This document shows positions 50,349 through 59,415 of a DNA stretch of 64,000 nt, one piece after another (the first letter of the stretch is position 1; each line of letters starts with the position of its first letter). The notes beneath the pieces are model-generated. The model searched no databases. It was not told where the DNA came from and saw nothing but the letters and a program-made list of their open reading frames with translations. The stretch covers positions 423,364 through 487,363 of the forward strand of contig NZ_BBXC01000007.1 of assembly GCF_001570525.1 (NCBI RefSeq). The letters run 5' to 3'. A program made the position numbers and the translations under genes. This stretch comes from Herbidospora sakaeratensis. Lineage in GTDB: Bacteria > Actinomycetota > Actinomycetes > Streptosporangiales > Streptosporangiaceae.

Positions 50349-53300
50349 GGCTCCAGATCTCGGTTGACGCGGCGCCAGCTCTTCAGCGACGCGATCAGCG
50401 GATGGGCGTCGCCCAGTTTGTGGGCCATGGCGTCGAGGGTCTCGGCCTGGAGCTCGCCCGCCTGGGCCGTACGGCCCGATTCGAGCAGTGTGATCGCGAG
50501 GTTGGCCTCGCAGACGATGGTGTCGGGGTGGTCCTTGCCGAGGGTCTTGACGAGGCCCTCGCGCGATTCGCGGAACAGCGCCTCGGCCCGCTGGTGGTCA
50601 CCCAGGTCCGACAACGCGTTGCCGAGATTGATCATGCAGGTCAGCGTGAAGGGGTGGGTGGCGCCGAGATGGTCGCGGAAGGCGTCGAGCGTCTCGTCGC
50701 CCAGCGCGATCGCCTCCTGCGTGCGGCCGAGCGAGCGCAGGTAGATGGCCACGTTGTTGGCGGCGACCCGGGCGTAGGGGTGGCCGGGCCAGAACAGCTC
50801 GACGTACTTCTTCCGTGTCGACTCCGCCAGTTCGTAGGCGCCCGGCTTGTCTTCGAGGGCCGACCTGCAGGACGCGAGTTCGAGCAGCGCGGCCGGGGTC
50901 TCCGGGTGTGAGGGGTAACGCTGGAGGAACATGTCGGCGACCCGTTTGGCGATGACGAACGCCTCTTCGTGCCGGCCCGCCTTGCGCAGGGACACCGACA
51001 GGCTCTTCTCCGCCCGGAGCGGTTCGATGTGGTCGTCGTCCACGGCCTCCCGGTACTTGCCGATCGTCGTGGTGAGCCACTCCGCCGACTCCCGGTAGAA
51101 GCCCGCCTCACGCAGGTCGCGGCCGAGGTTCTGGGCGCTGCTCAGCGTGTCGGGGTGCAGGGGGCCGAAGACCTGGTTCATCCGGTCGTAGGTGTCCTGG
51201 TCGAGATCGCGGGCGCTGAAGCAGTCGCCGACCAGCCGGTAGGAGACCGCGAGGTTGTTCGCGGCGTTGAGCGTCTTGTCGTAGTCCTCACCGTAGAGAT
51301 CCCTCCAGAGTTCGTACGTCTCCAGAGCCAGCGCCAGGGCCTTCTCGAACTCGCCGTTGGCGCGCAGGTCGGCCCCGAGGGTGCCGCGGGTGAGCAGGGT
51401 GTGGGGGTGGTCCTCGCCCAGGAGCGTCCGCTGCTGCCGCAGGGTCCACTCGTTGAGCCGCAACGAGGTCTGCGTCTTGCCGAGCCAGCGGTGCGCGTTG
51501 CTGATGTTGTGCAGCAGGAGCAGCCGCTGCCGTTCGACCTGGCCGAACTTGGTCTCCCAGAAGTCGGCCAGCCGCTGGCCGAGGTCGAGGGCGTTGATGT
51601 ACTCACCACGCCGGTTGTAGTAGCGCACGCGGTCGGTGAGCAGTTTGCGGGTGTCCTCCTCCATGCAGTTCTCCGCCTCGGAGGGCAGCAGGTGGGGCCA
51701 GATGATGTCGTAGCGCGGCCAGTTCGACGGGTCGTCGACCTCGCCCTTCCGGGGCCGCGCCCCGACCAGGATGTCGTGCACCTCGTGGGAGGTCGACTCG
51801 GCCTCCTCGGTGGTCATCTGGTTGCGGATGACGGTCTGCACCAGCCGGTGCAGCTGGATGGTGTTGGTGGCCGGGTCGACCTTGGCCAGGGCGAAGCGGG
51901 TCACCTCGCGGATCAGCCGGGCGATCATGACCTTCTCACCGCGGAGGTTGGGGTCGTACTTCAGTAGCGAGCGCATCATCTCGTCGCTGTAGATGAGCTC
52001 CTGGGAGATCGGCTCCGGCGCGAAGAAGGCGCACAGTTGCAGCAGCCGGACCGCGGCGGGCGAGCGTTCCTTCAGCTGCGCCAGCGAGATGTTCCACGTC
52101 TGCGCCACCGGCAGCGGGTAGCCCCGGGGCGGTTCGGTCAGCAGGAGCTCGGCGCTCTGCTTCAGCTGGGCCAGGTAGTCGGCGGCCGGGATGGCGGTCT
52201 CCGCGAGCCAGGCGGCGGCCTGCTCGATCGCCAGCGGCAGGTGACCGAGCTCCTCGGCGACGGCGAGCGCGCCCTCGCGTTCGAGTGACGGGACCCTGCG
52301 CTTGAAGTGCTCCAGGCTCTCGTCCTCGCTGAAGACGTCCACCTCGAGGGGGGCCGCGACGTCGGCCCAGGAGCGGTTCCTGGACGTGACCAGGATGTGG
52401 CCGGCGCCCCCGGGCAGATACTTCTGGACCTGCTCCGGATCGCGCGCGTTGTCGAAGATCAGCAGCCAGCGCATCTGCCCGATCCGGAGCGCCTCCCTGG
52501 CCGCCTCGGCGCCGGCCACGACGCTGTCGCCGTAGCGGATGTTGAGCTTGGTGGCCAGTTCGGCGAGGGCCGTGTTGATCAGGTCGGGCTGTTCGGCGGA
52601 GATCCACCAGACCAGGTCGTAGTCGGCGCGGAAGCGGTGCGCGTACTCCAGGGCGACCTGGGTCTTGCCCACGCCGCCGAGGCCGTGCAGCGCGATGGTC
52701 TGCTCCGGCTGGGCGATGGTGCGGTTGACGCCCATCAGCTGGTCGCGAAGGGTCTCCATGGCGGTGCTGCGGCCGGTGAAGGTGTTGTTCCGGGGGCCGA
52801 CGTTCCAGATGGGCGGCACCGAGCCGGGGAAGCGCGAGCCGAGCTGCAGGTCGGCCGGATAGCCGCGCGGGTCGCGTCCGATCGCGTGCAGCAGCGCCTC
52901 GGTCGCCTGCTCCGCCGTGTGCCGGAGCAGGTCGACGGGAAGCTGGTCGGCGAACGGCGCGGTCAGCCGCACGTCTGCCACCCGCAGCGCGATCAACGAC
53001 CGCGGGTTCAGCAGGTCGGACGTCTGGCGCAGGCCGTCGAGCTCCGCGACCACCCGCATGTACGCCGGCGACACCACCGCCATGACCTGCATGTGCGGAT
53101 CGAAGGCCGGGTCGGCCGCGCTCGGCGAGAGCGCCTTCGGCACGACCCGGGCGCCCGCGCGTTCGAGCACCGACCTGATCCAGTCGGTCCACATCCGGTC
53201 TTCCGGCACGTAGCTGAGCAGGACGTCGGCCTGGTCGGCGACGCGCCGGCGGGTGAAGGCGTCGAGCCAGCGGGTGCGCAGCGCGCCGTCCATCGGAGGC

Positions 53301-54241
53301 AGCGCGGTCACCCCGCCGTCGGTGATCGCCCCGGTCAGCCGTTCGTAGGCGGCCAGCAGCGAGTTCGGCGACCCGGAGCCGTCTCCGAAGGTGGCGAGCG
53401 TCTCCTCGAACGCGTAGAAGCGCTTGTACGGGATCTCGACCGCGCCCCAATAGCGGTTGCGCTCGTCGGGCGTCATGCCGGCGGGCAGGTTGTCGAACCG
53501 GCTCCGGGCGAGCTGGCGTCCGGCGTCGAGCTTCTCCTTCTCCCCGTCGTCGATGCGCATCGGCACCGGCAGGATCCGGATGGGCTTGGTGCGGATGCGC
53601 TCCTCGATGTACCGGGCCACCTTGGCGGCCCCCTCGATGCTCTGGTCGGCCATCGTGAAGCAGTCGACCAGCATGTCGGGCAGGTGCAGCGTGCAGATGT
53701 CGGCGATGTCGCTGCGCCCGGTCCGGCTGTCGATCAGCGTGAAGTCGTAGTTGGCCTTCATGTCGGCGCGCATCGCGTCGAAGAACAACCCGCCGCCGAG
53801 CCGGTCGTAGAGGTTGTCCCAGTCGAACGTGGACACCAGCGACGAGTAGTCGCGGTTCTGCTGCCCGGCCGAGATGAAGTCGAGGGTGCCCTCGTCGGGG
53901 AACTCCCACTCGAGGGACACGGCGTGCGGCATCACCTTCGCGTAGTCGAGGTGCCAGTCGGTGGCCCGCTGCTGCGGCCGGATGGCGGCCCAGACGTACT
54001 CGTTGATGATGTCGATCACCCCGGGGGTCGAGGCGATCACCTCGTCATCGAGGAAGGGGTGGAAGAACTTGTGCAGGCCGGGCGACTCCAGGTCCCAGTC
54101 GACGACGAGGACGCGCTTGCCGTTCGCGGCCAGCACCCACGCCGTGTTGGCCAGCGCCATCGTGCGTCCCGTCCCGCCCTTGTACGAGTAGAACGTGATG
54201 ATCTGGCCTTCGCCGTCACCCATCGGGCCCTCCGCGTCCAT
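50336..54241 (-). CDS. fxsT: FxSxx-COOH system TPR protein: ParA-TIR-NB-ARC-TPR
   Basis: Protein of 1301 residues with four parts. ParA/MinD-like ATPase (about 10-310) with deviant Walker A KGGTGRT at 21-27 in IITFYSYKGGTGRTMALANT. A TIR-like domain (about 330-455; ADVLLSYVPEDRMWTDWIRS). NB-ARC (about 500-830) with P-loop LHGLGGVGKTQVALEY, Walker B RWLLIFDNA and ILVTSRNRSW. A TPR array (about 850-1290) with many LGEDHPHTLLTRGT-like units. This matches the large TPR proteins of FxSxx-COOH loci. ATG 54241 shares a base with the FxsC stop. Likely an NTP-dependent switch with a built-in effector. Confidence 0.9.
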   Translation of the reverse strand: MDAEGPMGDGEGQIITFYSYKGGTGRTMALANTAWVLAANGKRVLVVDWDLESPGLHKFFHPFLDDEVIASTPGVIDIINEYVWAAIRPQQRATDWHLDYAKVMPHAVSLEWEFPDEGTLDFISAGQQNRDYSSLVSTFDWDNLYDRLGGGLFFDAMRADMKANYDFTLIDSRTGRSDIADICTLHLPDMLVDCFTMADQSIEGAAKVARYIEERIRTKPIRILPVPMRIDDGEKEKLDAGRQLARSRFDNLPAGMTPDERNRYWGAVEIPYKRFYAFEETLATFGDGSGSPNSLLAAYERLTGAITDGGVTALPPMDGALRTRWLDAFTRRRVADQADVLLSYVPEDRMWTDWIRSVLERAGARVVPKALSPSAADPAFDPHMQVMAVVSPAYMRVVAELDGLRQTSDLLNPRSLIALRVADVRLTAPFADQLPVDLLRHTAEQATEALLHAIGRDPRGYPADLQLGSRFPGSVPPIWNVGPRNNTFTGRSTAMETLRDQLMGVNRTIAQPEQTIALHGLGGVGKTQVALEYAHRFRADYDLVWWISAEQPDLINTALAELATKLNIRYGDSVVAGAEAAREALRIGQMRWLLIFDNARDPEQVQKYLPGGAGHILVTSRNRSWADVAAPLEVDVFSEDESLEHFKRRVPSLEREGALAVAEELGHLPLAIEQAAAWLAETAIPAADYLAQLKQSAELLLTEPPRGYPLPVAQTWNISLAQLKERSPAAVRLLQLCAFFAPEPISQELIYSDEMMRSLLKYDPNLRGEKVMIARLIREVTRFALAKVDPATNTIQLHRLVQTVIRNQMTTEEAESTSHEVHDILVGARPRKGEVDDPSNWPRYDIIWPHLLPSEAENCMEEDTRKLLTDRVRYYNRRGEYINALDLGQRLADFWETKFGQVERQRLLLLHNISNAHRWLGKTQTSLRLNEWTLRQQRTLLGEDHPHTLLTRGTLGADLRANGEFEKALALALETYELWRDLYGEDYDKTLNAANNLAVSYRLVGDCFSARDLDQDTYDRMNQVFGPLHPDTLSSAQNLGRDLREAGFYRESAEWLTTTIGKYREAVDDDHIEPLRAEKSLSVSLRKAGRHEEAFVIAKRVADMFLQRYPSHPETPAALLELASCRSALEDKPGAYELAESTRKKYVELFWPGHPYARVAANNVAIYLRSLGRTQEAIALGDETLDAFRDHLGATHPFTLTCMINLGNALSDLGDHQRAEALFRESREGLVKTLGKDHPDTIVCEANLAITLLESGRTAQAGELQAETLDAMAHKLGDAHPLIASLKSWRRVNRDLEPQPT

Positions 54242-55440
54242 CAGTCTGAGCTTTCCGGGCTGTTGCCCTTCGGGGGGTACGGCGTGGCCTTGCGCAGGAA
54301 CTGGTTGCCCGCCCGGTTCAACGCGTCGGGGAAGGCCCGCCGGAATTGGGAGTGGTGGTCGATCGACTCGGTGGACAGATCGGACCATCGTCTGTGCAGC
54401 GTCGCCTGCAGCGCCGACCGCAACTGCGCCTCGCGGGAGACGGTATCCGCGTCGTCGCGGTTCCAGGGGATGATCACGCTGACCCAGGGAAGCTCCGCCT
54501 GGTCGAACGCGGCCAGCGCGTCCCGGCAGACCCGATCGGTCACCGCCCACGGATCGATGATCATGACACCGGGCCCGCTGGGCTGTTTGCCGGCGAGCAG
54601 GTCGGGACGAAGGTCCGACAACGATCCCATCTCCGTGCGGAAGCCGTTGGCGGTGGCCAGTTCGAGCGCGTAGGAGAAGAGCGACCGCGGGTGTTCCTCA
54701 CTGCGGAACGGGTTCCAGTCTTCCGGCAGCCGTCCGTAGAAGTAGGGGTCGCGGCCGGTGGGCAGCCGGTCGCGGTCGGGCACGACCACGGTGAGGGTCA
54801 GCGCCTGGGCCGCGTCGAAGTCTTCGAACGCGCTCATGAGCGAGGGGAAGTCGAGGGGTTCGATCGGCTCCAGCCGCGTGCTCTCGCCCACCTCGACGAT
54901 GCGGTTGGCCAGCGCGTGGGTGGCCACCTGGTAGGACGGGCGGCGGACGGCCAGCTTGGTCAGGCCGTAGAAGCCCTCGTCGCGGTAGCGCGGCCCGAGC
55001 CCCTCGTGCGCGAACTGGATCGAGCGGGCGACCAGGGGGAGTGCTTCGGCCTGCATCGGCGTCCACAACGCCGGGATGATCGCCTCGGGGCGGCGGCCGT
55101 CGAACCGGGGCTGACTGTTGAGCCGCTGGACGAAGGCGGTCCACTCGCGACCGCAGTTCTGGCTGACGAAGTAACGCCGGGAGTAGAGCGGGACGAACAC
55201 CCGGCAGGTGGCGAGGGCCTCCGCTAATCGCTGGTGCCAAAGGTGCCCGGTGAGCAGGCCGGTGTCCATGAAGCCCGCCATCGAGGGGTCGGGCAGGTCG
55301 GTCATCTCCAGGACGTGGTCGCACAGGTCCTTGAAGAGCTTGGCGACCCACCGGTTCGCCTTGGGATCCTCATTGGGGGTGTGAGCATAGCTGAGGAAAA
55401 AATAGGGGCCGGGTGGCCGTGGAGTCGGCTGCAGTGCCAT
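54241..55440 (-). CDS. fxsC: TIR-like protein FxsC
   Basis: Protein of 399 residues. Residues about 10-140 are TIR-like: PYFFLSYAHTPNEDPKANRW, a CRVFVPLYSRRYFVSQNCGREW segment and AIIPALWTP. The second half has another alpha/beta region (TLTVVVPDRDRLPTGRDPYF, then VMIIDPWAV). This two-part layout fits the TIR-like FxsC family of FxSxx-COOH loci. Its stop shares a base with the start of the TPR gene. TIR domains often cleave or modify NAD; whether this one is active is not certain. Confidence 0.88.
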   Translation of the reverse strand: MALQPTPRPPGPYFFLSYAHTPNEDPKANRWVAKLFKDLCDHVLEMTDLPDPSMAGFMDTGLLTGHLWHQRLAEALATCRVFVPLYSRRYFVSQNCGREWTAFVQRLNSQPRFDGRRPEAIIPALWTPMQAEALPLVARSIQFAHEGLGPRYRDEGFYGLTKLAVRRPSYQVATHALANRIVEVGESTRLEPIEPLDFPSLMSAFEDFDAAQALTLTVVVPDRDRLPTGRDPYFYGRLPEDWNPFRSEEHPRSLFSYALELATANGFRTEMGSLSDLRPDLLAGKQPSGPGVMIIDPWAVTDRVCRDALAAFDQAELPWVSVIIPWNRDDADTVSREAQLRSALQATLHRRWSDLSTESIDHHSQFRRAFPDALNRAGNQFLRKATPYPPKGNSPESSD

Positions 55441-55502
55441 CCCCCTCCCTCCACTTGCTCACTATAGGAATGCGTCCCCCAGGGGGAGAGACCCCGAGGG
55501 GC

Positions 55503-56303
55503 CTAATTTCCCAACTTTCTTTCCCGCCTCATCCAGACCACGGCGAAATCCACCGCCTGGCGTACCGGAAAGAAATGGCAGAGCGCCCCGCCGACCATCC
55601 CGCGGCGCACGTTTCCCGTCGCCGCGAAATCGGCCCCGAGCTGGGCGAAGTCGCTGTCGTCGAGGATCACGTCGGTGAACTCCCACCATTTCCGGCCGTC
55701 GCCGTCTCGTATCACGCAACGGTAGAGCCTGGTCGGAGTGTGCGGATGGAGGTAGCGATATTCGGCCAGGTGGAAAACGGTGCAACGGTCGAACCCGACA
55801 CCGATCAACAAGACGTGCCCGCCGATGTCGTAAAGCCGGGCGAGTGGCGAATCCTCTCCATGGTGGCATTCCCGATCGTGCCCGGCGGTCAGCTTGCCGG
55901 CCAACGGCCCGACGGCGGCGTAGGAGGTCTGCGGATGTGCGCTCCGCACCGCCCCCGGAGAGAGCCGGATCGCCTCGGCGACGGCGCCCATGGCCGTGGA
56001 CGCGGTCGTGGCGGCGTCGAACGGCGGCATGTCGTCGCGGAACCGCCGGATCTCCTCCTCGGACATGCCCCGGGTCGCCGCCCGGAACCAGGGCGAGGTG
56101 TCGGAGTTGGCGGTGGTGAAGACCGGCGCGACCAGCGTTCCCTCCGGCCCGAGCGCGCCCGTCAGCGCCGCGACCACACTCGGGGCGCCGCCCTCGACCC
56201 AGCCGATGCTCCGCAAGGAGGAGTGCACCATCAGCGTCTGACCGGGGACGACGCCCAGGGCGCGGAGGCCGTCGCCCAGACCTCCGGCGGTGACGGCCGT
56301 CAC
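55503..56303 (-). CDS. AAC(3)-family N-acetyltransferase
   Basis: Protein of 266 residues with the fold of aminoglycoside 3-N-acetyltransferases: LMVHSSLRSIGWVEGGAPSV near the start, GTLVAPVFTTANSDTSPWF, and LIGVGFDRCTVFHLAEYRY, where the HLAE stretch holds the catalytic His. Start GTG 56303 overlaps the stop of the fused FxsB gene (GTGA), so the two are co-translated. Within this locus the enzyme more likely acetylates the modified peptide or a related amine than an antibiotic; that is an inference. A 62-bp gap separates it from the FxsC gene. Confidence 0.88.
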   Translation of the reverse strand: MTAVTAGGLGDGLRALGVVPGQTLMVHSSLRSIGWVEGGAPSVVAALTGALGPEGTLVAPVFTTANSDTSPWFRAATRGMSEEEIRRFRDDMPPFDAATTASTAMGAVAEAIRLSPGAVRSAHPQTSYAAVGPLAGKLTAGHDRECHHGEDSPLARLYDIGGHVLLIGVGFDRCTVFHLAEYRYLHPHTPTRLYRCVIRDGDGRKWWEFTDVILDDSDFAQLGADFAATGNVRRGMVGGALCHFFPVRQAVDFAVVWMRRERKLGN

Positions 56304-58591
56304 GACTGCGACTGGAAGGCTTCCAGGTGGGCGGCGGAGGCGGCCCGGGCCTGTTCTTCGACCTCATGTGGGAGCCGATCGAGAAGCCAGGGGGCCAGGG
56401 TGTCACGCATCCGGGCGACGAAGGCGTCACCCAGTTCCGTGAGCGCCCCGCTCCCCGCGAGCGTCTCGATCGCCTCAGCCGTCTGCGCCCGCCACCGCGC
56501 GAACTCGTGGGTGGCCGGATCGGGGGCGACGCGCCGGCGGCGTCGCCAGAAGTCGGCCACCGCGATGTGCGCGTAGGTGCCCTGCAGCAGCCCTTCGAGC
56601 GGCCGGGGGTCCGGGCGCCAGGGGGCGTAGAAGGTCTTCTCGACGGTCTCGTCGTAGAGGTCGTACATGTCGAGGATCGCGCCCAGCTTGACGTGCTGGA
56701 ATTCGTGGATCAGCAGCAGCGCGAGAGTCGCCGGATCGGCGGGCGGCGCGGCCGCCACCGCGCCGAACGCGTGGCGGGCGGCCGAGCTGACGTCGCGGCC
56801 GGTGGGGTCGGGGCGCAGCGGCATCAACGTCGTCAGCCCGGCCCGGAGCCCGGGCAGGTATTCGGAGTAGTCGGACGCGATCAGCTCCCACGCGGCCGCG
56901 AAGCTCTCCTGCCACTGGGCCACTTCGGCGTCGCTCAGCCGTCCGGCCGCGGGCCACTGGTGGCAGTCGCGGTAGGGGTCGGCGTCTTCGACGACGACGG
57001 AGTGGCCCGCCGCGTGCAGGGTGCGGACCGGCCGCCATTCGCCGCTGCCGTCGATGGCCCTGACCCGGCCTTCGTCGACTTCGATCCAGAGGTCGTCGCC
57101 GTCGACGTCGACGAGGGTGCCGACCGTGGGCAGGTGCACCGCGCCCGACCGCACGTCGGCACGGATCTTCAGGTGCGTCCCCGACCGGGCCGCGACGGCC
57201 GCCGCGATGTTGCGCAGGTGCCCGGCGGGCGCCCTGCCCTGCAGGAAGCCGACCGCCCACACCCGGACGTAGGGATGGGCGATGACGCTGTTCACCACGC
57301 CGCGGAAGGCCTCGTCGAGGTCGACCAGGGTCCGGGCCGCGTCGGGTTCGGCGGAGCCCAGCCGCTCGTCCGTGATCAGCGCTCGGCGGATGCTGACCTG
57401 CGATCCGATGAGCGACCGGATCTCGGCCTCGCCGCCGTAACCGGCGGCCAGGTTCTCGATGGTCTGACGGGAGACCTGGTGGGCTTGCATCGGGGTGGCC
57501 TCACGGACGTGGCTGATCAGTTGGAAGAGGTCTGCGCAGTAGACGCTTGGGTTGTCGAAAGAGTTGTCACGGAACCGGTGGGGGTAGAGGCCGCCCCCGC
57601 AGCTGGACACCACCGGGCACGCCTGACACGTCGCCGACAGCCCGTCGACGCCGTTCTGCCGGGCGGTGATGCCCGGATGGCGCGCCACCTCGTCGAGGCT
57701 GTCGCGGAAGACGTCGAGCCCGGTGGCCGGGGCGCCGTCGTAGGCCACCTTCAGCGAGTCGACCTGCTCGTAGGAACCGTCGGTGTCGATGACGACCAGA
57801 CTGCTCGGCTCCACCCCGATGGCCTCGCTGAGACTGGACTGGCCGTAGGTCGTGCGGATGATCGAGTCGAACAGCCGGATCCGCACCGGGCGCGCGTCCT
57901 TCTCCCAGCGGTCGTAGATCGCTCCCAGCCAGTCGGCGTAGTCGGTCTCCGACCGGCGTGGGGGAGGGTCGTTCCACGTGGCGTGGGGCAGCAGGAAATC
58001 GATCTTCGGCGGTTGGAGGCGGAGAAGCGATTCGTAGACGCGAATCGGATCGTTCGCGGTGTCGATCGTGCACAGGATGCCGCTGAACAGGTGGGGGCTG
58101 TGACGCTGTAGAAGCTCGATGCCGCGCACGACCTGGTCGTAGCTGCTGCGCCCGTTCGCATAGCGCCGATGGCGGTCGTTCGCCTCGCGGTCGCCGTCAA
58201 GGGAGACGCCGATCTGGACGGCGTGCTTATCGAAAACGTCGAGATATCGTTTGCTCAGAAGTACGGCATTCGTGTGGACTTTTAGGCGGAGTTCGGCTGC
58301 CGGACTTATGTGAAGATTCAGGATGGTGAGGATCTCGTCGAGCCGCTCTGGACCCGCCAGAAGCGGCTCGCCGCCATGGAGAATGACCGATACGTCACTC
58401 AGTCCGCGGCTTCTCGCGTGGTCGGAGATTCGTTCCGCGATACGAGTGACGGTTTCGGGCGGGACCACCTTGGGTTTCGCCTGCCATGACTGGTCGGCAT
58501 GCTCGTACACATAACAGTGATCGCAGGCGAGATCGCAACGAGTGTGCACCTTCACCACGAATTGGCGAAGGGCAAGATGGTGCCCTTTCAT
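56300..58591 (-). CDS. fxsBH: Fused radical SAM FxsB and HExxH protein
   Basis: Protein of 763 residues that joins the two enzymes kept separate in locus 1. N-terminal half: radical SAM site C19-x3-C23-x2-C26 in RCDLACDHCYVYEHADQ, VILHGGEPLLAG and a SPASM-like CQACPVVSSCGGGLYPHRF. C-terminal half (from about 390): metal-binding-like H629-E-F-Q-H633 in LLIHEFQHVKLGAILD, then FYAPWRPDPRPLEGLLQGTY. The fusion supports that both act on one peptide. It starts 24 bp after the precursor stop. Confidence 0.9.
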   Translation of the reverse strand: MKGHHLALRQFVVKVHTRCDLACDHCYVYEHADQSWQAKPKVVPPETVTRIAERISDHARSRGLSDVSVILHGGEPLLAGPERLDEILTILNLHISPAAELRLKVHTNAVLLSKRYLDVFDKHAVQIGVSLDGDREANDRHRRYANGRSSYDQVVRGIELLQRHSPHLFSGILCTIDTANDPIRVYESLLRLQPPKIDFLLPHATWNDPPPRRSETDYADWLGAIYDRWEKDARPVRIRLFDSIIRTTYGQSSLSEAIGVEPSSLVVIDTDGSYEQVDSLKVAYDGAPATGLDVFRDSLDEVARHPGITARQNGVDGLSATCQACPVVSSCGGGLYPHRFRDNSFDNPSVYCADLFQLISHVREATPMQAHQVSRQTIENLAAGYGGEAEIRSLIGSQVSIRRALITDERLGSAEPDAARTLVDLDEAFRGVVNSVIAHPYVRVWAVGFLQGRAPAGHLRNIAAAVAARSGTHLKIRADVRSGAVHLPTVGTLVDVDGDDLWIEVDEGRVRAIDGSGEWRPVRTLHAAGHSVVVEDADPYRDCHQWPAAGRLSDAEVAQWQESFAAAWELIASDYSEYLPGLRAGLTTLMPLRPDPTGRDVSSAARHAFGAVAAAPPADPATLALLLIHEFQHVKLGAILDMYDLYDETVEKTFYAPWRPDPRPLEGLLQGTYAHIAVADFWRRRRRVAPDPATHEFARWRAQTAEAIETLAGSGALTELGDAFVARMRDTLAPWLLDRLPHEVEEQARAASAAHLEAFQSQS

Positions 58592-58615
58592 TTAGCCCGT
58601 CCGGGTCGAGTCGGA

Positions 58616-58780
58616 TCAGATGGAAGCCTGGAAGGCGGCCACGCCCACCCGGGACGTTTCCGGCATGATCCGCCCGAGCATCGAGGCCAGTTCGCGGCCG
58701 TTGTACTTGGCCACGGACGACAGCGGCTCGTCGCAGATGTCCATGATCGCCGAAGGGATTTCGGTCCCGTAGTGGTTCAT
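58616..58780 (-). CDS. fxsA: FxSxx-COOH-type precursor, locus 2 (54 aa), variant tail FQASI
   Basis: Short gene for a 54-residue protein immediately before the fused FxsB gene. It ends VAAFQASI. Locus 1 ends FQSSY, so the third position of F-x-S-x-x is Ala here and Ser comes one place later. The rest (IPSAIMDICDEPLSSVAKYN, ELASMLGRIMPETSRVG) differs from locus 1 apart from the position of an SS/SL stretch. ATG 58780 follows AGGGGCC; TGA at 58616-58618. Position and the F-Q-x-S tail make it the probable substrate of the fused enzyme. Confidence 0.8.
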   Translation of the reverse strand: MNHYGTEIPSAIMDICDEPLSSVAKYNGRELASMLGRIMPETSRVGVAAFQASI

Positions 58781-59415
58781 TTCAGGCCCCTAGATAGGAC
58801 GGCGGCGGGGAGGGTGCCACCGCGTCGTTTCGATGTGCACACGTCCGGACCAGGGCGCCACCCCTGACAGAAGTAATCCAGACATACCCCCAAAAAGGTC
58901 ATGCCATAGATGAAATACGGCATGCCTTTGGAGCGGGATCTATCTTGGTTCTGTATGCCCGGTGCCCGGATAAGCCCACGTCAAGACGGCATGGGCTGAT
59001 GCTCTCCGAGCGAGCGCGCCCCTCGGCCGGAATCGGCAAGGAGGCAGCACCGATTTTCTACCACACAGAGTGACCGTGATAAGGCACCTCGATCGAACCG
59101 AGACGTGCGGCACTCGGATTCGGCCATGCCCGGAACACGGAAGGCTCGTGGTCTGGCGACTCACCCGCGGGGGTCTGGGGTGGTGCGGGCGGCGGGTGCG
59201 GAGGCCGGCCCGGCACTCCCCATGGTCGCACAGCAGGGCGGGCAATTACAGTCGGTCCGCACCCGGAGAATTCGCTCCACCAGTTCTCCGGGACCCGGGA
59301 GTGATGGATCTCCGTGCCACCCTGAGGGAAATCTTCTTTCGGGCATCGGTTTCCCTGTTGATCTAGCGCGGTGTTTGGGTGTCCGAGCTCGATTATACGC
59401 TTCGATCCGGCACGA
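58781..59415. other. Gap with hairpin, upstream of the locus 2 precursor
   Basis: No convincing gene. Three open frames of 98-115 codons overlap one another on both strands with no ribosome-binding site and no recognisable protein. The stretch from 58781 should hold the leftward promoter of locus 2. An imperfect inverted repeat, AAAGGTCATGCC (58894-58905) with GGCATGCCTTT (58919-58929), stands about 115 bases before the precursor start and may be an operator or a terminator. Confidence 0.6.

Noticed and set aside
55503-56303. Calling the acetyltransferase an antibiotic resistance gene
   Set aside because: Family membership is clear, but co-translation with the fused FxsB-HExxH gene points to a role in the peptide locus.
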